DNA of 21,727 nt from a virus. The translations under genes and the position numbers were made by a program. Numbering within the stretch: the first letter of the stretch is position 1; each line of letters begins with the position of its first letter. The stretch spans positions 1 to 21,727 of IMG/VR virus record IMGVR_UViG_3300033571_008236, one strand, 5' to 3'. The notes under the pieces were generated by a model. The model was not told the DNA's origin. It saw only the letters and a program-made list of their open reading frames with translations, and searched no databases. Positions 7,353 to 17,038 of this stretch are shown in pieces.

Positions 7353-8393
7353 ATGTCTGTTCTTGATTTTCTCTTTCAGGGCAAGCCGCCGCCGTCTACA
7401 ACGAAATACGGCGAGACGGTTCAGGGCATCCCCCAGTTCATGTCGGACTACACGCAGGGCCTTTTGTCTCGTGCAAACGCCATTGCTGCTGAACCATATC
7501 GAGCATATGGCGGCCCAAGGCTGGCAGAATTTACACCAGAACAGCAACGGTCGTTTGATTTGACAAGTTCCAGCGTCGGCCAGTTCATGCCGACGATCAA
7601 CACTGGACTTGATTATACGCGTCAAGCGGCAGGCAAAAGCTCTTATGGTGCAGCGCAACCATACATGGATATTGCGGGGAGAACGGCTCCGTCCATGATT
7701 GGCGAGTATATGTCTCCGTATCAGGATCTTGTTGCGAACCGGATTGGGGTTTTGGCCGGACGCAACCTTCGTGAAAACCTGATGCCAAACATTAACCGGG
7801 ACTTTATCCGTGCCGGGCAATACGGCAGCAGCCGCATGATGGACACCATCGGTGGTGCGCTTCGTGACACGCAAGAGTCGGCTCTTGCAGCACAGGCTGA
7901 CCTTCTCAACAAAGGTTATGGTCAAGCCATTGGTGCGGCACAGACGGATCTCAATCGTTTTGCAGACCTTGGGCAGTTGGCTGGAAACCTTACGACGCAA
8001 GATGTCAACACATTGCTGTCGTCCGGTGCGCAGATGGGAACGCTTGGTCAGCAGGGTCAGGCAATGAACCTGAAGGATCTTGCTGCCCTCGAAGCCGTCG
8101 GTCAGACACAGCAAGGTCAGGCTCAAAAGGGTCTCGATATTGCGTATGGAGACTTCCAGCGTCAGCGGGATTATCCGAAAGATCAGCTTTCGATGCTCAA
8201 CGCGCTTATTCGTGGTTTGCCATATGGATCGACGACAAGCACAACATCGACTGGCCCGGCAGATTCATATCAGGCTTCTCCATTGGCCCAGCTTGCAGGT
8301 TCGGCCGCTTTGTTAAGCGGTCTTCGTTTTGCAAAGGGCGGCAAGGTTAGAAACCCAAATCGTCGTTCTAGCCGTGGACGGAAGCGGAGGTAA
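7353..8393 (+). CDS. Internal-virion-type protein, Gln/Ala-rich, basic tail
   Basis: A 346-residue protein read from ATG 7353, which has an AAAAGGG site at 7339-7345. A TTG at 7347 would add two residues. The middle is mostly α-helical and rich in Gln, Ala, Gly and Tyr: LADLGQLAGN-type helices, EFTPEQQRSFDLTSSSVGQF, and SMIGEYMSPYQDLVANRIG. The protein ends in a short, strongly basic tail (GGKVRNPNRRSSRGRKRR) that could bind nucleic acid. The segment YMSPYQDLV followed later by INRDFIRAGQYGSSRMM is a pattern I associate with internal or ejected phage proteins. A DNA-ejection or head-core role is inferred from this and its place between two similar genes. No enzyme motif is visible. Confidence 0.62.
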   Translation: MSVLDFLFQGKPPPSTTKYGETVQGIPQFMSDYTQGLLSRANAIAAEPYRAYGGPRLAEFTPEQQRSFDLTSSSVGQFMPTINTGLDYTRQAAGKSSYGAAQPYMDIAGRTAPSMIGEYMSPYQDLVANRIGVLAGRNLRENLMPNINRDFIRAGQYGSSRMMDTIGGALRDTQESALAAQADLLNKGYGQAIGAAQTDLNRFADLGQLAGNLTTQDVNTLLSSGAQMGTLGQQGQAMNLKDLAALEAVGQTQQGQAQKGLDIAYGDFQRQRDYPKDQLSMLNALIRGLPYGSTTSTTSTGPADSYQASPLAQLAGSAALLSGLRFAKGGKVRNPNRRSSRGRKRR

Positions 8394-8395
8394 TT

Positions 8396-9088
8396 ATGGC
8401 TGAAGGTCCACTTTCTGCTTATACGGCCGAAGAACTTATTCGCAGGCAAATCGCTGCTCAAGATGCGCAAATTGCTGCATTGCGGCAACCGGCCCCAAGT
8501 CAGGGCGGGTTTTTGTCCGGCGCAGATCCGGTGATGTTGTCACTTGCTGCTGGTCTCTTGTCTCCGACAAAGACAGGCGGATTTGGTGAAAGCATTGCTG
8601 CTGGTCTTTCGGCCGCATCGGGTCCGTTGTCTGACATTCGGCAGCAGGAAGCCGCTCGCGCCGATAAAATTGGTGCATTGCAAAGTGCGCAAGCCAAGCT
8701 GGCAATGGATCTTTATGAGATCCAGACCGGTGGTCTTCGTGGCCGAAAGATGGAAGATCCGTCACTTATCTCAAGCCGCTGGAATGAGCAGGCAAAAGAC
8801 TTGATGGCTGAAGCCAATATGCTTGATGAAACCAATCCTCAAGAGGCCCAAGAAAAAGCCGAACTTGTGGCGCAGGCAAAATACCTGAGAGATCTTGCAA
8901 AACGCGCATCTGGATTTGGGTCAAAAGCGGAGAGCCAAGGCTCAAAAGCTGAAGTCAAAGCAGAAGCAGAGACAGAAGAAGATCAAGGCGCTTATCCAAG
9001 GCCGACAACTAAAGAAGAATATGATGCCCTTCCAAGCGGAACGGTATATATTCACCCCAATACAGGCAAACAAAAAGTTAAACCATAA
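8396..9088 (+). CDS. Internal-virion-type protein with C-terminal YPRP/LPSGT motif
   Basis: A 230-residue protein. The N-terminus (1-35) is a helical AEELIRRQIAAQDAQIAALR segment, followed by a Gly/Ala-rich stretch (38-75), a long helical region (75-175) and a charged Lys/Glu/Ala linker (175-198). The last 31 residues contain YPRPTTKEEYDALPSGTVYI then HPNTGKQKVKP, a short C-terminal motif common to phage virion proteins near the ejection-protein genes. GGAGG at 8386-8390 gives a strong ribosome site and the gap to the previous stop is two bases. It probably acts with its neighbours inside the virion or during ejection, but this is inference from context. Confidence 0.62.
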   Translation: MAEGPLSAYTAEELIRRQIAAQDAQIAALRQPAPSQGGFLSGADPVMLSLAAGLLSPTKTGGFGESIAAGLSAASGPLSDIRQQEAARADKIGALQSAQAKLAMDLYEIQTGGLRGRKMEDPSLISSRWNEQAKDLMAEANMLDETNPQEAQEKAELVAQAKYLRDLAKRASGFGSKAESQGSKAEVKAEAETEEDQGAYPRPTTKEEYDALPSGTVYIHPNTGKQKVKP

Positions 9089-9097
9089 GGATCTATT

Positions 9098-12000
9098 ATG
9101 GCTGATTGGGGTTTATCCGATCCGGATTTTGATGCAACGAAATCAAAAGCCGTAGACACCTCGTGGGGCGAATCTGATCCTGATTATCAAGGTAGCGTCC
9201 CGACGCCAATATCGAGGCGAGAGGCGTTTCCGGAAGAACCTCGTTCTTTTACCGAAGCGCTTATTGGTCGTGGTGAACCGTCTAGAACGTCCATTGGTCT
9301 TGGCGGCGCACCTCTTGCTGAAAGCCAGCAAGGTCTTGATGAGACAGGTCTTGAACGCGCAACCACAGCGATTGGTGACATTCCAGAAGCCGCTATGCGC
9401 GGTTATTACGGCGCGAAGACTGGCGCAAACATCCTTGGTGTCGAGACTGGTGTCTTGTCACCTCAAGAGGCTGCTGCCAACATCGCAGCAAGCAACAAGG
9501 CTGCCGCTGCCGTTCCTATGCCTGAAAGCGTCCGAAAGGGAATGGAAGAGCTTCAAAAGGCAAAGGGATGGGCCGAGAGCTTTGAAGTCTTAAAGAAGTA
9601 TCCCGATATTTTGCCTTCCGTTGTTGGCGAAAGCGTATCGTCATCTCTCCTTTCTGGCGCAACAGGTCTTATTGGTGGTTTGACTGGTGCTGTTATTGGA
9701 TCTGCCGCTCCTGTTGTGGGGACCGCCGCAGGTGGAACGGCCGGTCTTTCGGTTGGTGTTGGCCTTGGTTCTGCAGCAACAGAATATGCAAGCACGTTGA
9801 ACAATTTCCTTTTGGAACGTGGATACGACACATCAAATCCAGACCAGTTGAAGGCTGCCTTCTCCGATCCTGATTTGATGGCAGAGGCTCGTAAGGATGC
9901 TGCGTTGCGCGGTGTCGCCGTTGGTGCATTTGATGCCCTGTCTGCTGGTGTTGCTGGCAAGCTGTTTGGTCCGGTCAGCAGATTGGCTGGCAAGAGGGTT
10001 GGGCCTATTGCCGGATCGACGGCAGAGCTTGGCGCACAAGCCGGTGCTGGCGCTGCTGGTGCGGCCACAGGTCAGGTTCTCACAGAAGGTAAAATTACAG
10101 AGCCGTCTGAGATTCTTCTTGAAGCCGCTGGTGAAATTGTCCCCGGCCTTGGCGAAATTGCAATCAGCAAGATGCTCCCATCCGGACAGGCTCCGGCTGC
10201 GGCCCCTGCCGCTCCCGCTGCCGCACCGACGGAACCACTTCAGGTCAACGTCACCGTTCCGATGCTTCGGCCGGGCGAGAGACCAGAAGGTGCTGCCGCC
10301 GAGCCAGAGCCAAGTGAGAAAGATCTGGAAACGCTCAGTGACGTTGCTGCTCTCAGAGGGGCAGGCTTCGATGTTGATGACATCTCCTCGATGTCCACTC
10401 GTCAGCGCCGTGCAGTAGCAGACAAGATCAGGAAAGATGGCATAGTAGAACCTGCTGAACTGACGCCGGACGAGATCCAGCTTTTTGCGCCAAATGTATT
10501 GGCTCCGGCCGTTCCGTCCTCCCCGGAACCGGCTGTTGAGGCGCGGGGGCCAGAGGGTTTGCTTCCTTCCCCTTCTGCGCCCCCGGTCGCCCCAGTTGCA
10601 GATGCTCCATCTGAACGCGCTGCCGCGCTTGTTCAGCAAGGCGTTGAACCGCTTGAGGCTATGCAGCAAGCAGCACAGGCTCCAGTTGAAGCTCCAGCCC
10701 CTATTGAAGCGCCACAGGCGACGCAGCCTCTTCTTAATATTCCCTACGATACGCTGACGTTCGACAACGCGGCGAATAGGACAGTCGCGTCGTCTGGCAA
10801 TAGTCAGATTATCAATTTCAGCGGCCGAATGATCGTTGTGCGGGATGTTGATGGCGTCCGTGTGCCGTTTTATCTCAGCACAGGAGATGGCGGCAAAAAA
10901 GATGTTCAGTCCGGCAAATGGTATCCATTTTTTGGCATCGGACCTGACGGCTGGATCAATAAGACTGGCGGCGCTGAGATGTCTGGGTATTATGGCAGTG
11001 AAGCGTTACGAAACGCTGCCCAGCAGCTCGACAGCGAGATTGGCGATATTCGCAATGACAAATCGGTTCCAAAAGTAAAAGCAACCGGATCTCATATTGA
11101 CTTTATCAACGAAGGTCTCTCGCCCGTTGAGAACCAAACTCCAGATACTCTTGCCCGCGTTCGAGACAATATCGACGGGCTGCTTGCTCGCCTCGGTGGG
11201 TCTCAAGTTAAACCGGCTCCAGATCGCACGGAGGCGGGTTCCGCTGCCGTTCCTAAATTTTCTCGGGAGTCTGCAAAGAAACAATTCGACAATGCCTTTA
11301 CCGGAAAACCGTTCAAGGCCACGCTAATCCGTGGTCAGGGCGCAACCGAAAGCCCATACAACGATTTCGGTGCGCAAGAACCAATTCTCGGCCAAGGTCG
11401 ATACACGACATATGACGAAGAATATGCTTCTATCTTTGGTCCGAACATCACGGAACATGAAGTTTCTCTTAAAAATCCTCTTGTCATCGACAATGATTTG
11501 CGATGGAAAAACCTGACCAAGAAAGCTGGATGGAAATTCCCAAATCCATCCATGGCTGAACCGGGCCGGGCAAAACAAGAGATCGCAAACCTTCGCAAGA
11601 TGCTTGTCGATGAGGGTTATGATGGTGTTGTTATCCTTGTCCCAGAAAGCGAGATCGACGGTAAAACGCTTCAAAACGTCTTTGGCGCAGATCAGGCCAT
11701 TGAATTTAATGTTGCAAAACCCGCTGTAGAAAAGAAGGCCGAGCCAAAAGCAAAGGCAGAACCGGTTGCTGCTGCACCAAAGGCAAAGAAGGGTCCGTCT
11801 CCTCGTCCGTTCTGGCGGGCAGGAAACATGGACACCGCCATCCGCAATATGGGCGGCATCAAGGATGTTGGTGGGGAATTTAAGGCCCGTGATGTTCCTC
11901 GTCAGTTGATTAACAATAAGCGCGGCCGCCCGTTCGAGCAGGTCGCTCTCGATCTTATCGAGCGTGGATACTATCCGGAATTTAAAGCCGATCTTGAGGC

Positions 12001-15000
12001 TTCAGCAGACAGCGCGACCGGCAATTACCAGCCGACGCCGGAAATGCTTGAGCAAATCAAGAACGATGTTGGCAAAAAGAAAATGCACCCGTCCTATCAA
12101 GAGGACGTGGAAGAAGCTCGTCGTCTTGACCAAGAAAAGAATATCTTTGGTCCATACATTGAGGAAGCAGAGAAAGCGGCAGCGGCTCTTGGCATCAGCA
12201 AAGATGATCCGATGGTCCGTCAGGCTGCGCAGATGGTCTACAACGGCGACGTTGAGACGGCAGAAGATGCGTTCCGCGCCTTGCTGTTCACTGAGATTGA
12301 AGATGCCCTTCCCGCTGAAGCCCTTCCCGAATTGCGTGAAGCGTTCGGTGAAGAAAACCTGAGAGACATTGAGGAGTTTCTTGCCATTGAAGGCATGGCT
12401 CCATTGGAGGCTGATTATGTTCCCGAACCATCACCAGTGCAGGAAGGTCGCCCAGTTAGCGGAGAGATCCGCGAACAAGGAAAGCAACCCGAAGGCGAAG
12501 GCGCACCTGAAGTCTCTCGCGGCAAAGTGGCGGAACCTGTCGGCGAAAAGGCTGAAAGGAAAAGCGGCCCAATCCTGAAAGAAGTTGCAGCCTATTATCG
12601 CAACGAAGGCTCATTGAGGGCGGTCCCGCGTCCTGATGGATCGCAAGAAATTGTGTCTCGTGACGGATCTGTCAAAATTGCCGTTGTGCCGAAAGGCAAA
12701 GACATCGAACGTGCGATGCTTGAAGCCGTGCGCGATGAAGCAAATCGGTCCTTTGGCGATGATCCGACCAAGATGACGCTTGATGAGTTTAGCATTGCAT
12801 ATCGCATGAAACTCATTCCTGAATTTGAGATCACGCCGGACGAGATGAGCAAGCTGCTTGTCACCGCGCCAGATGGAACATTCACGGTCAACATCCGTGG
12901 TCTGTATGACAAGATCATGCAGTCTGTCGAACCGGACATTTCAAGGCAGGCAAAAGAAGATATTGGTGCTGAAGGCAAGCCGCAGCTTGTTATCCCGGGT
13001 GCGGAAAAGGTTGACCAGAAGAAGATGCTTGAGAAAAAGGCTCAAGCACCTCTGAAGGCCAAAGTGAAACAGAAAGAGCCGGGCGGATTGTTCAGCGATG
13101 AACGTCTCCAGCAAGATCTGTTTTCTTCCGTTGCATCTAAGCCTGAACCGAAGCCTGTTGTTGAGCAGCAGCCAAAGCGCCAGATCGCTGATTGGATGAA
13201 AGAGTATGCTGCAAGCAACGGCCACAAGGCCGTGTTTGCGAACGAAAAGATTGGTATCGCTTATCGCTCAACCCAAAACGGGATCCTTGAGTATATTGCC
13301 TATCACCGTCCATCCAATTCCAAAACAATGGTGGATGTTGATGCCTACACTGGAACGATGTTCACGCCGGACGAGCTTCAGCTTTTGCGCGATGAAAAGG
13401 CAAAAGAGGAAAAGTGGTCGGCAAACGAACTAAGCAAAAACCCTGCTGGTCCGTTTAAAAATGCAAACATTGTTGTTTCACCAAACTTCCCAGAAAAGTT
13501 TGCAAAGATTGGCATTGAATGGCTGAAAATTGCAAAAATTCCGCCAAACACAAAAGTCATGTTCTCGACGGTTGAGGATGCTGAGAATATGGATCTTGCT
13601 GGTGACTATCGCATCATCAGTTCTCCAAAGACATTCTTTAACGCTGGAACAAACGGGCTTCATGTTTCTCCAAAGGAAAATCCAAAAAATACACGCACAG
13701 ATCAGGACTGGCATGTAATTTACATTAAGAAGGGTATGAAGACAGCAAAGACGCTGGAAACATTGTCACATGAAATTGGACACCTTCTTGATATTGTAAT
13801 TTGGAGAAACGCAAGCGGCCCAGAAAAAGACGCCGTTATTCAAGCGCACGAAACGTGGGCCAAGAAGTCAGGTGCGGGTTTTGCGCCAGATTTGTTTTCT
13901 GGTCGCGCCTATCGGACGCAAAGAGAGCTTTTGAAGAAGTATCCGCATATGGCGCAAACGCCAGCATCCAACATTGGGCAAAAAGAATATTTCTTGAGCT
14001 TTCCTGAATGGTATGCCGACAACATGGCTCGCTGGTTCACATCTCAGAACAAGCCACTTACCGTCGTTGATCGTTATTTCAAGAGATTGGCTGATGCTTT
14101 GCGTCGTTTCTATGCCGCCATCACAAATCAGCAATACGCACCAAACCCTGAATTTAAGAAATGGTTTGAGGGATACCTCGATTCTCAGCCGCAGTTTGCT
14201 GCGCCAAACATGGTTGAGATCAAAACACCTGAGACAATAGCCAGAGAGCAGCGCGATACATTGGATCGCAGCCCTGATCCCGTTTACACCGTGCCGCAAG
14301 ACGGTCTTGGTGCGCAGTTCATGTATAGCATTGTTGATCGTTATTACGATGCAACTGCAATTCAACGCGCGATTGAAGCGGCCCGTGGCTCAAAGATGCC
14401 TGACAATCTGGACGTTGAAATGGCGATCCAGCTTATGCAGGACAAGGCTATTGCCAAGCAGAACAAGTTCTTTGACGACAAGGTTCGCCCCATGGTCGCG
14501 TTTATGCAGACGCATAAAATAACCGGGGATGAGGCTGGCATGTTCCTTTATGCGCAACATGCACCGGAGCGTAACCTCCGCATGGCGCAGCGTGATCCTA
14601 CACGTTTTGACGGGACAAACGGTTCCGGCATGACGACGCAGGAAGCCATCGACTATATGGAGAGCATCCCGGAAGAGCGACGTGCTTTGCTGAAGCAGCT
14701 TTACAACGATCACGTCAAACCGATCCTCCGCTCGGATCTTGATTATCGTGTCGAGAATGGCCTTCTCACTGATGAAGCATATGAGTCTTATACGCTCCCA
14801 TTCGATCAGGGCGGCTATGACTATTACATGCCGCTTCAGGGCTTTGCAGAAGAAGATGCTGATGCAAGCAATTCGATCCCGAATGTCGGCCGTGGCTTTG
14901 CTGTCTGGGGCAAGGAATATAAGGTTGCGGCAGGTCGTGTCAGCAAGGCAATGAACCCGCTGTTCTCCGCCATTCAAAAGAGAATGGATGGCATTGTCCG

Positions 15001-17038
15001 TGTTGAGAAGAACAACACCGATAAGGTCATTTACGACCTGTTCAAGAAGAACCCGAACCCTGAAGTTGCCGAGATCTACAGCGAAAAGAATTTGCCGACG
15101 CGGCCCGTTCTTCGCATGGATGGGACAATCCAGCAGGTTCCGGACTTTGCCGAGGCCCGCGCTGATTATACATTACCGCTCAAGATTGGCGGAAAGCAGC
15201 ATTACATTGTCTTTAATCGAGACAATCCTGTTTCCTCCCGACTTGTCCGTGTTTTGAAGAACTTGGATAAAGATTCGACGGACATCATTAGCCGGACAAT
15301 CTTCTCTCTTGGTCAGTTTATGTCGAAGATCAACACCCAATGGGTTCCTGACTTCTTCATCACCAACATGCCGCGCGACGTTCAGGACGCTCTTGTTTCG
15401 CTTTACTCGACAAAAGAGGGTCTGGCGACGAACTTCATGGCTGAATTTACGCGGGCCGGAAACATCGTCAGGAAGGTTGCCTCTGGCAAAACGCTCAGTG
15501 TCGATGAGCAGGCGTCCTATGATGAATGGACCGGCAGCGGTGGACGTTTGGACTTTGGTGGCTTTGCAACGGTCGCAAAGTCGGCAGACAAACTGGAAGA
15601 AGAATTTGGCGACGTTTTCAATCGGGAACGGACAACGCCAGAGCAGCTTCAACGCTATTTCAAAAAGAGCGGTCAAGTCACTCTCGGCGCTATCGAAGCC
15701 TTCAACCAATTCTTCGACGATATGGTTCGCTTCTCTGTCTATCGGGCAGCAAGAAAAGGCGGGATGTCGCGTGATCGTGCGGCCCAGTTGGCTCGTCGTG
15801 CGACGGTTGACTTCCGGCAGCGCGGCCAGATCATGCCATATGTCAATGCGTTCTATCCTTATCTCAGCGCCGGTATCAACGGTGTGCGGAACTTGTTGCG
15901 CGTCTTGAGGACCAAGAAGGGCAAGAAGATCATTGGTTCGCTGATGCTTCTTGGTGTCGCCAATTCCTTGCTGGGTCTTGCATTGTCTGAGGACGATGAG
16001 ACTGATCCCACAAAGAAAAAGTATTACACTGAAATAAATTCATGGGAACGGGCCAAGTCGATCATCATCCCGATCCCGATCAACGGCAAGTATCGCAAAG
16101 TCAGCCTTGGTTTCATGGGCCTCTTTGCCTTTGGCCTTGGGGATCAAATTGTCGGTTATCTCAGTGGCAATGTGAAGGCTGATGAGGCAGCAACGAATGT
16201 CGGCACATCTCTTGTTTCGTCATTCGTTCCTTTCTGGTCTGGTGGCGCTGTCGATTCAATAACGCCATGGGTCTTGCAGCCTGTCATCGAGCTTTGGACA
16301 AACAGCAATTGGTTAGGCAACCCGATCTATCCGGAAAAAGATACTCGTATGCCGCAGTCGTCTCAGGCTTTTGAGAAGACACCGGAGTGGGCAAAGTCGG
16401 CAGCGGAGTTTGCAAACTATTGGTCAGGCGGTTCTCATACAGAACCCGGCTGGGTCGATGTATATCCGGCAACGCTGGAATATTTTTCGAACTTTGCCCT
16501 GCAAGGTCTCAAGTCCTTTGGCTCTTCGTCCTATGAGACTTTCAGGAGCTTCATGGATGGTGAGGCTCCGGAAGGTGACAAGATGCCGTTCGTGCGCCGC
16601 GTCACCACGCGCGATACAGCGCAGCGGTCTGACTATTATGAATTGCGCAATTCGATTAAGGCCGGTGTTGCCCAAGCGCGAGATCTGCGCAAAATCATTA
16701 TGGACAGAAAGTCCACACCTGAAGAGAAGGCAGATGCTCGCACCACCATGCGCAAGCTGTCTCGTGAGCTTGGCATAAGCCTGACGACGGATGGTGTTAC
16801 AATCAAGAACAGCATCGCGGATCAGTTTGATAAGACCGATGAGAAAATTAAAAGGTTCAACGAAGAAATCAAAGCTATCCAAGACAATGAAAACCTGACA
16901 ACGGCTGAAAAGGCCGAGCGTGTCAGGCAGAAAGAAGCCGCAAAAGAAGCGGCCATGAATCTTGCCCGCAGGCGATACTTGAGCCGGAACCGGCCGGAAG
17001 AATCGCCCGCAGAGCAGATCATGGATGTCTTACAGTGA
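9098..17038 (+). CDS. Giant polyvalent protein: metallopeptidase + ART-like + LPD38-like regions, probably virion-borne
   Basis: A 2646-residue multi-domain protein. In order: two WG-x-SDPD repeats at the N-terminus; a Gly/Ala hydrophobic stretch (183-227); Pro/Ala linkers (about 360-540); a compact domain (about 552-652) with GKWYPFFGIGPDGWINK at 606-622. Next is an ADP-ribosyltransferase-like region (739-872) with LIRGQG, GQGRYTT at 765-771 and GYDGV at 840-844, then a conserved GGIKD segment from 911. A zincin follows, with HEIGH at 1558-1562 and EWYAD at 1637-1641. Last is an LPD38-like half (1736 to about 2330) including NMPRDVQD, a hydrophobic segment (2278-2296) and a C-terminal coiled coil. 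Such domain mixtures are known as polyvalent proteins, thought to enter the host with the DNA and counter defences. AAGGA at 9087-9091 supports the start. Ejection is inferred from position after internal-virion-type genes. Confidence 0.85.
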   Translation: MADWGLSDPDFDATKSKAVDTSWGESDPDYQGSVPTPISRREAFPEEPRSFTEALIGRGEPSRTSIGLGGAPLAESQQGLDETGLERATTAIGDIPEAAMRGYYGAKTGANILGVETGVLSPQEAAANIAASNKAAAAVPMPESVRKGMEELQKAKGWAESFEVLKKYPDILPSVVGESVSSSLLSGATGLIGGLTGAVIGSAAPVVGTAAGGTAGLSVGVGLGSAATEYASTLNNFLLERGYDTSNPDQLKAAFSDPDLMAEARKDAALRGVAVGAFDALSAGVAGKLFGPVSRLAGKRVGPIAGSTAELGAQAGAGAAGAATGQVLTEGKITEPSEILLEAAGEIVPGLGEIAISKMLPSGQAPAAAPAAPAAAPTEPLQVNVTVPMLRPGERPEGAAAEPEPSEKDLETLSDVAALRGAGFDVDDISSMSTRQRRAVADKIRKDGIVEPAELTPDEIQLFAPNVLAPAVPSSPEPAVEARGPEGLLPSPSAPPVAPVADAPSERAAALVQQGVEPLEAMQQAAQAPVEAPAPIEAPQATQPLLNIPYDTLTFDNAANRTVASSGNSQIINFSGRMIVVRDVDGVRVPFYLSTGDGGKKDVQSGKWYPFFGIGPDGWINKTGGAEMSGYYGSEALRNAAQQLDSEIGDIRNDKSVPKVKATGSHIDFINEGLSPVENQTPDTLARVRDNIDGLLARLGGSQVKPAPDRTEAGSAAVPKFSRESAKKQFDNAFTGKPFKATLIRGQGATESPYNDFGAQEPILGQGRYTTYDEEYASIFGPNITEHEVSLKNPLVIDNDLRWKNLTKKAGWKFPNPSMAEPGRAKQEIANLRKMLVDEGYDGVVILVPESEIDGKTLQNVFGADQAIEFNVAKPAVEKKAEPKAKAEPVAAAPKAKKGPSPRPFWRAGNMDTAIRNMGGIKDVGGEFKARDVPRQLINNKRGRPFEQVALDLIERGYYPEFKADLEASADSATGNYQPTPEMLEQIKNDVGKKKMHPSYQEDVEEARRLDQEKNIFGPYIEEAEKAAAALGISKDDPMVRQAAQMVYNGDVETAEDAFRALLFTEIEDALPAEALPELREAFGEENLRDIEEFLAIEGMAPLEADYVPEPSPVQEGRPVSGEIREQGKQPEGEGAPEVSRGKVAEPVGEKAERKSGPILKEVAAYYRNEGSLRAVPRPDGSQEIVSRDGSVKIAVVPKGKDIERAMLEAVRDEANRSFGDDPTKMTLDEFSIAYRMKLIPEFEITPDEMSKLLVTAPDGTFTVNIRGLYDKIMQSVEPDISRQAKEDIGAEGKPQLVIPGAEKVDQKKMLEKKAQAPLKAKVKQKEPGGLFSDERLQQDLFSSVASKPEPKPVVEQQPKRQIADWMKEYAASNGHKAVFANEKIGIAYRSTQNGILEYIAYHRPSNSKTMVDVDAYTGTMFTPDELQLLRDEKAKEEKWSANELSKNPAGPFKNANIVVSPNFPEKFAKIGIEWLKIAKIPPNTKVMFSTVEDAENMDLAGDYRIISSPKTFFNAGTNGLHVSPKENPKNTRTDQDWHVIYIKKGMKTAKTLETLSHEIGHLLDIVIWRNASGPEKDAVIQAHETWAKKSGAGFAPDLFSGRAYRTQRELLKKYPHMAQTPASNIGQKEYFLSFPEWYADNMARWFTSQNKPLTVVDRYFKRLADALRRFYAAITNQQYAPNPEFKKWFEGYLDSQPQFAAPNMVEIKTPETIAREQRDTLDRSPDPVYTVPQDGLGAQFMYSIVDRYYDATAIQRAIEAARGSKMPDNLDVEMAIQLMQDKAIAKQNKFFDDKVRPMVAFMQTHKITGDEAGMFLYAQHAPERNLRMAQRDPTRFDGTNGSGMTTQEAIDYMESIPEERRALLKQLYNDHVKPILRSDLDYRVENGLLTDEAYESYTLPFDQGGYDYYMPLQGFAEEDADASNSIPNVGRGFAVWGKEYKVAAGRVSKAMNPLFSAIQKRMDGIVRVEKNNTDKVIYDLFKKNPNPEVAEIYSEKNLPTRPVLRMDGTIQQVPDFAEARADYTLPLKIGGKQHYIVFNRDNPVSSRLVRVLKNLDKDSTDIISRTIFSLGQFMSKINTQWVPDFFITNMPRDVQDALVSLYSTKEGLATNFMAEFTRAGNIVRKVASGKTLSVDEQASYDEWTGSGGRLDFGGFATVAKSADKLEEEFGDVFNRERTTPEQLQRYFKKSGQVTLGAIEAFNQFFDDMVRFSVYRAARKGGMSRDRAAQLARRATVDFRQRGQIMPYVNAFYPYLSAGINGVRNLLRVLRTKKGKKIIGSLMLLGVANSLLGLALSEDDETDPTKKKYYTEINSWERAKSIIIPIPINGKYRKVSLGFMGLFAFGLGDQIVGYLSGNVKADEAATNVGTSLVSSFVPFWSGGAVDSITPWVLQPVIELWTNSNWLGNPIYPEKDTRMPQSSQAFEKTPEWAKSAAEFANYWSGGSHTEPGWVDVYPATLEYFSNFALQGLKSFGSSSYETFRSFMDGEAPEGDKMPFVRRVTTRDTAQRSDYYELRNSIKAGVAQARDLRKIIMDRKSTPEEKADARTTMRKLSRELGISLTTDGVTIKNSIADQFDKTDEKIKRFNEEIKAIQDNENLTTAEKAERVRQKEAAKEAAMNLARRRYLSRNRPEESPAEQIMDVLQ

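Noticed and set aside
7035-8126. A 363-codon open frame on the minus strand
   Set aside because: It lies opposite two well-supported rightward virion genes, has no ribosome site or neighbour on its strand, and its product is Arg/Cys/Leu-rich with no recognisable motif, as expected from the mirror of biased codons.
9644-9778. The giant protein as a tape measure protein
   Set aside because: It has hydrophobic stretches and great length, but also a metallopeptidase and ART-like regions and no long repeated helical pattern; adaptor and nozzle-like genes favour a short tail without a tape measure.
10180-10300. Ala/Pro-rich repeats in the giant gene as a tandem DNA repeat or CRISPR-like array
   Set aside because: The repetition is at amino-acid level only (APAAAPAAPAAAP), without evenly spaced identical DNA units. 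No CRISPR array was seen anywhere in the window.
9833-10669. A 278-codon minus-strand open frame opposite the giant gene
   Set aside because: It is antisense to a continuous coding region with no operon context; the composition (many Arg, Ser, Trp, Cys) is that of a shadow frame. Similar shadows at 14390-14977 and 15173-15709 were dropped for the same reason.
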